The position numbers and the translations under genes were made by a program. Positions 8,615-20,800 of a DNA stretch of 36,332 nucleotides are shown piece by piece. Source of the stretch: Reclinomonas americana ATCC 50394. Its lineage: Eukaryota; Jakobida; Jakobea; Jakobida. The notes beneath the pieces were generated by a model, which searched no databases, was not told the DNA's origin, and saw only the letters and a program-made list of their open reading frames with translations. The DNA lies in NCBI GenBank assembly GCA_048213135.1, contig PS015419.1, positions 1-36,332 of the forward strand, given 5' to 3'. Position 1 is the first letter of the stretch; each line of letters starts with the position of its first letter.

Positions 8615-11600
8615 TCACCGGCGAATGATTCTTGGCGTCGTCATGGCCGAGGCCGCCGAGGTCGGAATCGCACCCAGACCGCCGCGCCCACCGCTGCCGA
8701 GTTGCCTCTCCAGTGTCTCCTTGCGTGCCGGTGTCTGTGGCGAGAACAGCGCGCCAGGGTCGCGCGAGGCTGTTTGCGCAAACAGGTACGTGTCGTGCGG
8801 CGACGGTGCTCCCTGCGAGCCGGCAACCGGTGTGCGAGGAGTGCCGCCGGTTGCACGGTGTCGGAGCTGTGGCGGCGTCGTGGCAAAGTTGTACGGCGTG
8901 CTCACTTGCGGCATCTCCAGAGTTGAGCGCGCCGGTGACGCGCCACCTGGTGCAGGCACCGGCACCACTGGCACACCGGGACCGGGGCGGACGACTCTGT
9001 TTTCCAGCGTCGACATGTTGTGAGTACCCACGATGTGCAAATGACCAACATGGAGAAAGACAGAAACGCACCGAGGTCCCCGCAGTCGCAGGTACGTAAT
9101 GTAGATAATGTAGAGCAGCACGAGTACGAGCACCACCTGCCACCAGCTGATGCCTGCGAGTGTGTCACAAACACACAGTGTGAGTCGATAGAGAGTTGAC
9201 TGCGGAGAAGCTCGTCAACAAACCGGTCCAGGATGTCGCCGAGGTTCCGTTGCTCTCCATCCGCACATGCACCGTCACCGGCACCTGCTGGTGGGTCACC
9301 GAGTGCTCCAGAATCACCGTCGCATCAAAGCTGCTGGCGTCACGCTCCTTGCTCATACTCCAGATCCCCTGCGAGCGTCGGTACGCGATGCGAACGGCAC
9401 CACCGGTTTCCGACGTCGACTCGTAGTCGACCTGCAACAGAGAGGCGTGCTCCGACTCCACATGCCACCGCAGCGGCGGCTGGCGCATCGAATACACGGG
9501 GAGACGCACGGCCGGTTGAGTGGTGGTCAGTGTTGCCTGTGCGAGGAAGGAGTTAGTGACGGGATGCAAGCGTGTAACACCAGTGAGCAGAGCACTCACC
9601 GAGTCGGTCTGCACGGTGAAGCGCGGATAGAACGGAACCGCGACAGTGTCGTGAACACGACGAGTGCTCACTGGATCAGAGTATGTCACTTCCACCGAGA
9701 ATTGTGCCGGCGGCAGGTGCGACAAGAGCACTGCCGACTCCTTGATGCGAATCGGGCATGCCAGATCGCCGGCCACGTTGCTCGTCTTCTCCAGCCATCG
9801 CTCGCTCTCCTTGTCGGCCGGCGAGCACACCAAGTGACCATTCGTGTGGAACAGTGAAGCTTCCTGCATAGTACACACACACACACACACTGCGTCAGCA
9901 TGTCGAGCTCGACTCAACCCTCGTGCAGAAGAAGTCGCCGCACCTGTTTCTCCACGGCGGAGGTCACGGTGGAGGCCAGTGGTGCCGAGGCGGTAGAGGT
10001 CTGCACAATAACAAAAATGAGCGGAAAAAAAGGCGAGAACAAGTCAAGTATGCGTGCTGCAAGACCTCGCCGATTGGTGGCTGGGCGGTGGCGTAGCCGT
10101 AATGAATGGCCCCGTTTCTGTCCAGCGGACGCACGTGGATGCTGCCGCGACAATGCAAATTAGATGCACTCTCACCAATACAAAGGAGGCGAGGGTGACG
10201 CACAGAGAGACAACACCAGGCACGTCGGTCACAAACGGAGGCGGGAAGCTCATCACAGCATCGGCACGAACGACAAAAATCTGTGGAAAACAACGATGAC
10301 TGGACTGTCAGTTTGATGTTGGTATCGGTGAGATGTACAACGAGTGCCACTCGCCGTTGTCTTGGCGGTGACAGAACCCACTGCACGGACGACCGCCTCG
10401 CCTTCCTGCTCTGCCGTCGCAGCGCCGCTGACTGGATCCACCCTAGCGAATGCAAAGCCGTGAGTGGCACGTGAGTGGCAGGAAAAATGCACATGGTATC
10501 GAGAGAATATTAGCGCAACTTGACCACATGGGGACGGTCGCTAAACCACGTGACCGGTCCGGTTGAGTCTGTGAAGAGTAAGGCGTGAGCACCAGCGGTC
10601 TCTCTTTCTGGCCCTCTATCTCTGGCAGTCACATTCACAGAGAAGAAAAGAAGACACACACTCATTCACTCCCGCCTCACTCTTCTTTTGCGATCTCTCT
10701 CTCTCTTCATTCTCTCTCTCTCTCTCTTCTTCTCTCTTTCTTCTCTCTCTCTCTCTCTCTCCCTCCCCCCCCTTGCCCCTTCCCCCCTCCCCCTTCCCAC
10801 CCTCCCCCTTGGCCCCCTTCCCCCCGCAACTGGCCAGCATCCGCAGCTGAACAGAATCGCCAACCAGCACCGACGCACTGTGCGGCGCCACACCATCAAC
10901 AACTCGAACCATCACAAAATCACGAGCCTCGGGGTACTGCCGTGAGGCCACCGAGAGCATCATGATGCCTTTCTCGTGGGCGCGCAGCGTGATACGGTGG
11001 CCGACTGGCGTCACCTGCACCACGTCTCGGCGATTGTACTGCGCACAATAGCAGGTCAAGAGCCGCAAAGGCATTTTTTTGCATGCGTGCGCACACACAC
11101 ACACCTCCACATCAACGAGACACTCGTCACACGATGAGAACGGCAGCGCGTGCTCCGACAAGAACGTCGGCTCCACATCGAGGGTGCTGCCGAGCGGCAT
11201 GTCCAAGAACGGTCGAACGAAAGCACCGTGCATGTTCCACACATTGATTTTCACAGTCTCGTCCAAGTGGGTCTGGGCGTCCGTCACCAGCACGCCAGAA
11301 GTACCGAGCGCCTGCCAGTGTACGCACAAAAATGAGTCGGACGGTGCCAGCAGCAAATGCTGCTGTGAATGCAGTACGCACCTTGGTCTGAATCACACCC
11401 TCGGGCGACAGAACCACTACTGAACTCTTGCAGTCGGCACTCGACAGTTCGTACAGCACTGACGCTTGCTGCTTGCAGAAATCTACGTGAGGCACAATGC
11501 GCACAAAAAAGCAACTGCGTAAAATTGACGCACCGAAGTGGGCGACAGCGCGAATGTGACGTTGGGAGGCAACACAATGTTGTACAGCGTTCCAAGTCCA

Positions 11601-14600
11601 ATGGGAGGCACCACCGAAATCTGTGCAGCGCCAGTGAGACAAGCTCCGATAAAACCCAAGGAGCGCCAACGGCATCCGCACCGTGGTGGTGGCCTCCAAG
11701 GAATAACCTGGATTTCCGCGGAGTGTCATGACTACCTTGATCGGCAGCTCGCCGGCATGCGTGCCAGTCACGAGGACACTGCTGCCGTACAGCGACGGCG
11801 ACAGTGGGAACTCTGCATCACGCAAATCAGTGAACTGTCCCAGCTGGCCAAAGAATTGACGTTGCGCACCATCGGGCACACGCTGCACAACGTGGCCGAA
11901 TGTACTCGAAAAGTGCCACTCAAATGTGGAGTGGGAGCCGTAGAAGGAGAGTGGAGTGGCCAGCAGCTCGCCGGCACCGTACACAGAGGCCGGCGCCGAC
12001 TGCCCAATCACCAGCTGCGGCACGGAGACGATGCGAATACCGGTCTCCTTCAAGTCGATCACATGCACGGTGATCTTGTCGGCGGCAAGAACATTGACGC
12101 CGGCAGTGGCCTCGTCGGCTGCTTGTTTTCCGGTTGCGGCCGCGCGCTGACGTGCGTTGACGTACAACGTGCTGGTGCCAACTTGAAGCGCTGCGATAAC
12201 GCCGTGCTGGTCAACGTGTGCCACAGTCTCGTTGCTGAGTTTGAATGACATCTGCGAGAATGGTGCACGAAAGTTCTCAGTCAACAAGAATACCGAGGTA
12301 TTGCCACCGTGCGACACACCGTCAGGTCGTCGGTGTAGCTGCCGTCGACGCCCACTTGGTACAGCCCTCCGGGAATGAGGACCAACTTGCGCGGATGCAC
12401 CAGCAACTTGGCGTACACGCGGACCTGTGTGAAGACTAGTGTCGGCGAGGTGTTTCATGCAGGGACTCTGCATCGGTACACCTCCAGCAACGCACCTTGA
12501 TTTCTTCGGTGCACAATCGCGGCTGTTGGATCGCCTGGTTCCGCGCAATGCAGAAACGAAGCGACGTGCGACCGTCACGCAGACCAAGCAGCCTGTGTGG
12601 CACAACAAACGAGAGTGAGCGCGCGATAATGTAATATGCGCGTGACAACAGAATGTCACCTGAAGCCGTTGGGTGCAGATGGATCGGCGCTGACGGAGAG
12701 AACCGACGGGTCCACCACCGACGCTGTCAAATTCATCAGCAGCAGCCTGCACACACGAACACACGTACGTGACACGCGTGAGCAAAACGGATGTGAGACG
12801 ACACTCGCATGGGCCCACAACACAACTGATCGTCGCGGAACGGCAGCTTGTGGCTGCCAAACACAGTCACAGTGGAGCGTGATGCAATGCCGGCCACCAC
12901 CTTGCGCGGAACGTCGGCCTATTATGATTGTGACCACAACGTCAGCATCGTCGATATTGCGAAGCAATATTCAAAGAAGTGCAGCGCAACGGAAATGGTG
13001 GTGGCCAGTGACACGTGATACTCGCCCTGCAGCGCCGGCACAAACGACACACCAGTGTCGTCGAAGAGCACGGTGGAAGTGCCGATGGAGAGCGGATGCA
13101 GCTGCGTGCACACGGTGAGCACTCGACTCAAATGAGTGCGCGTGCGCAAATGCTTTGCCACTCTCACCACCACGACATCTGCACTCTGGCGCTCCACGCG
13201 CACGTGGGACTCGCCGCTGGACTGAGTGACATTGTAGTTGCGCAGGCCAGAGCCGCGGGCGATGCGCACAAACAGCGACGAGTTCGGATGCGCATAGATC
13301 TCCGCCTGCGTACACACGTCGTCAATCGACGAGAGACGAACTGGCAAGCAAACACACACTGTCGCTCACTTGCAGCGGCTCCACGTGCATCGGATGCCAC
13401 ACACGAACATCCAGTGTGGCCGACACGCGTTCATAGGCATCCGGAGGCTCCGCCGTGCGCTTCCTGTTACCGCGGCAATGTGAGTCGGTTGTGAAGCACG
13501 TGAGCGACGAGTGCAACGCACCAGCGACGGAGAGCATCGAGATCATACGACGTGACTGCGGAATTGATGGTAAACGCCCCTTCCGAGTCACCCGTGTACA
13601 GCAGACGGGCACTGGAACCGGCACCGGCAGTGTCCAGCTCCGCGTATTGCTGCATCAACAAAAAACAAAACAAGCATAGAGTGCAGTCAGGTCGCAGCTG
13701 GTGAGCGATGAGTTGGCGGTGGGGCGCAACTGTCGAGTCCAGGTCCGTGTCAATGTACAAGGTGGATGCGTTGACGAATTCGTGGCCGGAGCGGTCGCGC
13801 AACACCGAGTGCGTCAGGAAGCGCGAATTGGTGTACACGTTGCACGCGTCGGCACATGTCACTGCGGGTGAGCGGTGAGCGCGTGCCACAGAGCCACTCA
13901 TCTCGCCAGTATCGCAGGTCACATACCTGCACCCGTGCTAGCCACCAGGCGGAGGCGCATGCTCACGGGGTGAGCGCAGACGAAATGCAAAGCAATGGTC
14001 TCCACTGTGTCCGCAGCCAGTGCGTCCACCGACGGCACCTTGTGTACTCGCTGCATGGTGAGTTCCTGGGACGCACGACATATGCAAGGTGAACAAACGG
14101 CCTGCACCAGCGCAAGCACTCAACCACACTCGCACGTACCTGGGCGCCGAGTTTCGTGCACGTCACACGATAGAGACGCTCTTCGGCCTCGTCGTCGTGC
14201 TTGAGGCTGTCAATGGTGGCAATATGGGAGGCGGCATCGGCACGCGCGGCCCACGACAGCGTCTCCTTGACCGAGTTGCTGCCGGAGCGCCACTTGGCCA
14301 GCGACGACGACGACAAATCCCACGGTTGCACGCCCTTGACCATCTGCAATAGCAGGTGGTGAGGTGGCACCACGAGGCGACGATGACAGAGACCGAGACG
14401 CAACCTGCAAGGTGGCTGTCGCGCCATACGACACGACAATGGTGGTGCTGGGCGGCGAAATCATCTGTGCGCCACACGTCGTGTCAGAAAACAGCAGCTC
14501 GTCAGTATTCCCGCCGATCGGCGACTCACCTCCAGATCGTAGTACGCGCCAATCAGCGTCTCTGCCGTGATATCCAATCCGGCAAGCCGATTGTGATATG

Positions 14601-17600
14601 TTGCCTGTTTGTGTATGTGTACGGCCGTCGTGATCATCAATCGCTTCACCTTTGCCACTCGAAATCCCACGTCAACGCACCTCGATGACCGACACTCCAA
14701 CCTCCTTGGCACGCAGATGCACACAGCTGGCGCGGCATGCACCATCGGCAGTGGTCGATGCACTCTCTGGCGCGTCGTACACAGTGGTGTTGTGCACACG
14801 CCAGGAGACCTGCAGCAGCGTGGCGTTGTGGAACACACGACCCCTGATCAAAGTTTTTCTCCAATAAGTGACGAGAATCACACGCACATCAGGCTGCCAC
14901 AGATGCACACAACTCCTTGTCCTCGAAGAGCAACTGCAGGGGAAGATGGTGCGAGACGCCGGCTTCGCGCACGCCACGCGCGAAAAAGGCGCGCTCCGGC
15001 GTGCTGACAATCACCTGCAATGAAAAGTTAAATGCATGCACGCCATATGTCGAACGCGCGCACTCCATGGATTCTCCCGCACCTGAATGCGGTCGCGATT
15101 GAGTGGATTGGCGGCGTCTGAGACCACGATGAATGTCTCGCCCGTTGTCTGTCGAGCAAATGAATGAACAACAGTGGCGCAAAAAAGAAGAGAGTACTCG
15201 CCAACACGGATATCCACAAACCAGTCCAGTGATGACACCACGGTCCACTGACGCCACCGCCGGGTTCATTGACTCCCACACATAGGAGCCGCTCCCGCCC
15301 AGAGCCTGGCAGACAGACGAACGGCCAGTCAGTCAAACACTCTTCTTCCACCCACCACCTCCTGCTTCTCTCACCGTCAATGTGCGCGAGTGCAGCAAGT
15401 GCGTATCATGCGGCAGCACCAGTTGCTTCTCGCCAGTTGCGGCACTGTCGCCATTGACGACAGCACGATCGCTCCACTGAATCTCCACCGGCGCGTCAAT
15501 GTGAAGAGTGCTGCGCACGGAAAGCTGATGCTTACGTGCCTGCAACACACGTGCGTGTGAGTCGGTGGAACAGTTTTGATCGACACGACGAGAGAGGGCT
15601 CACCGAGGACGCGTCGAGCAGCGACCACGTCACCACTGTCTCGCCCACTTGGCGCGCCACCACGGTGGCCGACGTGCTTCGCGGATGCGCACTGATGCTG
15701 CGCAGCGAACGCTCGTCCAACTCGACAGAGAAGACCATGTTCTGCAACCAGAGTGCGACATGAGGACCAGACCGCCAAGGCGACACACAAATTGGAAAAT
15801 CCTCTCACACCTCGGTGATAAACACTTCGTTCTTGTCGCTCATGACGTGCACGCGCAGGTCGTACGTCTTGCCAGAAATGAGACGAGACGTGCTCGCAAT
15901 CTGCCACAGAGCAAGTGAGTGACTCGTCCGCGCAAGTGGTCACATCGCGCCGAGCGCAACATTCAGCAGTAGGTTTCGCATGTAGGCTGGGAACTCCTCG
16001 TGGAAGTGCGGATGAATGGAGATCTTCAGCGAGGTCGGGTTGACCACGAACACACGACACTGTGCCTCGTTCTGCTCAAGACGTGCATCACGAAATAAAA
16101 GTCAAGGCACAGACGAGCACAAAGAAGTGAATCGATGACGGGTAGCGGTCAAGTGAGAAAAAAGGATATTTGGATCGCGAGCAGACACCATCGCGTCGCC
16201 CGGCTTGCGCGCCGTAAAGTGCCCGATGCTGCTGATGGCGCCGACTGCTGCATCACTGACACTCCACTTGAACTGATTGCGCGGATCCGCAGCCGACAAA
16301 ACTGATCAACGGCAGCCGTGAGCACGCACGACGAAACACGCGTAAAGGCAAAGATGGGCGACCACTAACCACTCGACGTGCCATCCGTGATAATGTGCAA
16401 CGCAAAGGTGAGCTCGGCCGCCGGCGCCAGGTACAGCGGGCCCGGTGGCACGATCTCGATGTTGTCCACCACCGTCAGTGTGACGCTGGCGCTCAGAGTC
16501 TGATCGGCCGCCACCGCCGCCGTCACCTCCACCACTCCCGGCTTGGCACCGCGCACCACAATCTCATCGGAGGTGGATCCCTCGTCCTCCGTGTGCAGCT
16601 GTTCCTCGGAGCCCTTGAGACTGGATTCGTGGATGTTGAGCAGCTGCAACACATCGCCGCTGTGACAGGGGGTGTGAGAAGGCGACGACGACGACGCGGA
16701 ATGCACATGCGCATGCATGCAGACCTTGTTCGTCGCTGAGATTCGGAAATGTGCTTGGACACTGTCCACTTGAACGGCAGACCATGCAACGTCGTGAACG
16801 CATTCCCTGCACGCCACCTCGGTCACTTTCGGGTGGCCGCTCGTCGCAGACTGCACGCGCACACACACACCTTCACGATCAAAGCCCTGCATCGAAAGCG
16901 TCTCCATCTCCGACACAAAGAGGCGCCTCGACGTGGTCAGCACCTGCAGACGATGGATCCTCGCCACAAACACCTCACAGCGCAATTGCTTGCCGTGAGC
17001 TACAAGAAAAAGAGTGAGACCGACAGCAGAGAGAAAGGAAAAGCAAGACACCACGAAACTCTTGTCGCGGGCCGTGACCACTGCCATGGCGTCCTTGCTC
17101 GTACCACTGTTTGCATACACCTGCACCAATGCAACCATGAGGAAACGTTGCTGGCGAGAGAGACAACAACAACTACAAAGACGAAACTCGAGCCGACGAC
17201 ATGCACGCTGATCCGAAAAGCAAGAAGTGAGCAAGTGCGCTGATGAGAGACAAGCACGCGCGCACAACACACACACGCACACACACCAGTGGCTTCTCCC
17301 TCTGCGCCTGCAGCACCAGCAGAAGCACCAGAAGCAGCCGAGGCAATCGGTTCAACATGCACAGTGGACGGGTCCTGTGAGCGCCACTGGAAGCAGCTAT
17401 CGGGCAAGTACTCGGCGCTGAGCACAAACGACACACGCGAGTCCGGCGGCAACAGCACCGACACCTGTGTTTGCGCGCATACATTCATTCATTCACCGAG
17501 TCATGCAAAATGCGCGCGCGCATGTGTGAGTGTGTGCGCGCATGCATGTGCGTGGCTCTCTTCTCTCTCCTTTGTTTACTCGACGTGCATGTGCGCATGC

Positions 17601-17740
17601 ATGCGAGTGTGCGCGCGTGTGTGTGAAAGAGAGTGTCACTGCAAATGACTTGCCTCTGAGATCTTTGCAGCTGGTGCAGCCGCCACTGTCACCGCGAGCA
17701 GCAGGACCAGCAGTGCAAGCACCGACAGAGGCTGCTGCAT
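8615..17740 (-). CDS. NUP210: Nuclear pore membrane glycoprotein 210
   Basis: NUP210 (gp210/POM210) is a single-pass pore-membrane nucleoporin whose lumenal Ig-like domains ring the nuclear pore. Exon 1 (17654-17740) encodes a signal peptide. Exon 2 (high end 17464) has VSVLLPPDSRVSF and CFQWRSQDP, matching the conserved start of the lumenal region. Further exons, phase-checked, include 16871-16999, 16725-16806, 16370-16659, 16170-16301, 15961-16082, 15811-15900, 15604-15741, 15375-15539, 15222-15305, 14140-14343, 12991-13305, 11682-12251, 11105-11311 and 10831-11038. Family landmarks are GLPFKWTV, ALGGSGSYVWES, IYAHPNSSLFVRI and RAVGSVTA. The membrane helix near 9080-9140 starts WWQVVLVLVLLY, followed by a Pro/Ser/Thr-rich tail of about 130 aa ending at 8615. 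Total is roughly 1800 aa, as in animals. Junctions around 10000-10180 are not fully resolved. Confidence 0.93.
16083..16169 (-). other. U12-type AT-AC intron in NUP210
   Basis: On the minus strand the intron begins ATATCCTTTT, the exact U12-type AT-AC donor, and ends GATGCAC. A U12-like branch site TGCCTTGAC lies 19 nt before the end. Exon 7 ends in phase 1 and exon 8 supplies two bases, restoring the frame through Asp-Pro-Ser-Leu-Glu-Gln-Asn-Glu. No GT-AG alternative keeps the frame across this 87-bp interval. Confidence 0.88.
17465..17653 (-). other. GC-AG intron 1 of NUP210
   Basis: Exon 1 ends KISE and the intron starts GCAAGT after GAG, the standard GC donor context. Exon 2 resumes in phase with VSVLLPPDSRVSF, which aligns with the conserved start of NUP210. 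No GT donor fits at this position. Confidence 0.82.
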
Positions 17741-17820
17741 GTTTGCCGCGCGCAACACACTGTCACACAAACACAAACAAGCGAGCAACAACTGTCTTGT
17801 CACACTGTGTCCTGAGTGCG
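17741..17820. promoter_or_regulatory. Putative 80-bp bidirectional promoter, NUP210 / WD40-pseudokinase
   Basis: The two start codons face away from each other 80 bp apart, so both genes must be started from this interval or from within each other. It contains TTTGCCGC next to the NUP210 ATG, which fits the E2F consensus TTTSSCGC, and CA-rich DNA. Whether that site works is unknown. Confidence 0.45.
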
Positions 17821-20800
17821 ATGGAGGGCGCGACGGAGGCTGCTGTGGAGGTTGCTGTACTGCGCGGCCATGGCAACACAGTGCGACGGTTTGCGTGAAC
17901 GCGTGTGTGTGTGAGCGAGCGAGCGATGTGTGAGCACGATATTGATCATCGCGCGCACACACACAACAGAGTCTTGTATCATCCTCGTGCAAACGAGGTC
18001 TTGTCGGCGTCACTAGACGGCACGCTGAGAGTTGCGTGCATCACGCGCTCTGTCTCTCTCTCACTGTGAACGTCGATTGTCATTGTTTATGTCGTAACGA
18101 TCAACAGCTGTGGGACCCGAGTGCGTGGGAAGGGGCGGCGACGATGCCTGTGGTGGTGCCGCAGGCGGCTGGTGTGCTGGCGATGCACTCGGATCAGGTG
18201 TGGAGCGTGGCGTATCGACCGGATGGGCGTGAGTTTGTGTCGGCCGGCTGGGATCAAACGCTGCGAGTGTGGCGAGTGCGAGTGCCCACGGCTGCTCCAG
18301 CTGCCGCCACACCGCAGCTGACGCCCAATGAGATGTTGTTTGGGACCTCGGCTGGTGAGTCGTGCGATTGCGCGAGTGTGTGTGGGGGGTGCGAGTTGTC
18401 TCTCATGTTGCTGGCGCGCAGGACCATCGACTGCGGTGCCGTCGTCGTTTCAACCTGCCGGCACTCCGCCCTCGTCGGTTCGACCGTCTGCGGCGCCGTC
18501 GCCGGCTCCCGGAGCGCCACCAGGAGGTGGTACACCGAGAGCATCTGCCGAGCCACCGCAGCCAGCTGCGGCCGCTGACGATGATCGGCCACCGCACGGT
18601 GTGCCGGTGTGTGCGCTGCACTGTGGGGTGGAGCTGGTGGCCACCATTCAGCAACCGTGTGCGGTGTGGGATGTGGCGTACCATCCTGATGGCTCGCAGT
18701 TCGCCTCGGCGTCACACGATCGGCAAGTGCGTCTGTGGAACGCCGAGACGAGAGAGTGCATCGCCACTCTGAAGGGTCACACGCATCAGGTGTGGAGATA
18801 CCGTAGAGGGCTGTGATGCTGAACCATCTCTCACCTCTCTGTGTTGAAGGTGATGAGTGTGGCCTACCACCCCACTGGAGCCGTGCTGGCCTCTGTGTCC
18901 CTCGACTATTCGGTACGCCTGTGGAATCCACGCACGTTTGCCTGCTTGTGTGTGCTGGAGAACGCACACACGGATCAAATCTGGTGCGTGGCGTTCCACC
19001 CCGGCGGTCAGCAGTTTGCCACCTCGTCTCTCGACGGAAGCATCAAGGTATTGCTCGCCGCCACTTCACGCTGCTGTCGCTGCAGTGCACTCACATCGAC
19101 GTCCTCACCCTCTCTTCGTGCTAGGTGTGGGAGGTGGTGGAGCAAATCAGCAAATCGGCCGCCAACAAGCGCAGTTCGCCGACTCCGACGCCGTCTGTGT
19201 CGGGACGCGCGTCGGCCACCTCGCCGAGTCCAGGTGCCTCACGAGCAGTCACACCTGCCGGCGCCAAGACACCCGCGACGCCTGGCGTGTCGGGTCGAGG
19301 CACGCCAGTGCCCTCGACGACTTCACCGACGCCCGCGCGCAGTCCGAGTGCCGCGCCAATGCCAGAAATCACCGAGCCGCTGCATGTGAACTGCGTGTGC
19401 ACGCTGCAGGGCCACACGGGCGAGGTGTACGGTGTGGCGTACCATCCGTTCGGCACGCACTTGGCGTCGGCGTCGGGTGACGGGCGTGTCAAAGTGTGGG
19501 ACACTCAGTCGCAGCGCTGTCTGCTCACCGTGTCGGGACATCAGTCGGAGGTGTGGGATGTGGCGTGGCACCCGCGTGGCCGCCACCTGATTAGCTCGTC
19601 GGCAGACCGCACCATCCGAGTGTGGGAGTTGCCGTCGGCGGTGCCCACCGGCGCACTCCAACTGCAATGTCTGTCCTCGTCGGACTCCACGCTCACCTTG
19701 CAGACGGCAAGCAGTGCGCGCACTGTCGGGTGCGTTCGCATCGTGGAGATGCTGCAAAATATGTTTGACGGCGCAGAGGATGCCATGGCACCGGTGGAGA
19801 TGCGCGAGAGCACGGGAAGGAGAGTACGACGGCGACAACTGAAACGCTCGGCGTATGCTGAGGAGGCGAATTTGGACACGGAGAACGATGCCGACGACGA
19901 TGACGATTCGTGGGAGCGTGTGGGCGAGTTGGTCGACACCGCCCCGCTGCTCATCACCAACTTGGCGTGCAGCAGTTGGTACGTGTTCCGCGTGGTGGCG
20001 TTGCACCCGGAGAAGTTGACGCCGCTGGTGATTGGTGAGCGACACGCTTTCAAGACCTCGAGCAAGGTCCTGTCGCGTCTTCGCGTCGAGTGCGAGAGCG
20101 CAGTGTCGGGCCCAGGTGCCACTGGTCTCGAGGTGTGTATTGCTAGTGATGATCTCCGTGCACCAAAGTGGAGTGTGCTCACTTAATGTCAGGGTGTGCA
20201 TGCCATGGAAGAGGGCGATCAGTTCGAGGGCGGCAAGGTCGTCATTCCGTTCCTACTGGAGTGGTTCGACGAGTTGCCTGCGGGGTTTGGCGACCACGCG
20301 CAGACGGTGCAGCAGGTGCAGCGACTCGTGAGCTCCCTGACGGCCTACGCGGGCCCATTGACCACCGAAATGTGCGTGCTGACGGAGCTGCTCAAGCGCG
20401 ATGTGTGGAAGGCGCACTCGGTCAACCGGCAAGTGTATCCACGGCTGCGCGAGTTCCAACGACTGCTCGAGCACGTGCCAAAGGTCAAGCAGGCGCTGCA
20501 GCAGGCGGAGCGTGGTGATGTTGCGTTTCCTGCCGGTTATTCTTACTCAACCTGTGCCCACCTATTGACGGTTGCGTGCGTGTGTTCAGGACCTGCGTAC
20601 GCGCCAGGCACTCCACGAAGAGTACTTGGCGTCGCTGAAGAGGCTGGATGAGTTGTGCACGTTCTTTACCTTTGAGGCGCCGTTCCTGCAGCTGCCGCGG
20701 CCGACCGAGTCCCACACGCTGGCCACGCAGCTGCTGAATGGACGCCTCGAAGTGAAGCAACAACTGCTGCGCACGGTGGAGACGCGCATGCTGCGCTCGC

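Noticed and set aside
11127-12860. Single 577-codon minus-strand gene
   Set aside because: It reads through several NUP210 introns; only parts (e.g. 11682-12251) are true NUP210 exons.
15190-15225. A second U12-like donor (GGATATCCGTG) in NUP210
   Set aside because: Lacks the TCCTT core, and an upstream GTTTGT donor joins the flanking exons in phase and by homology.
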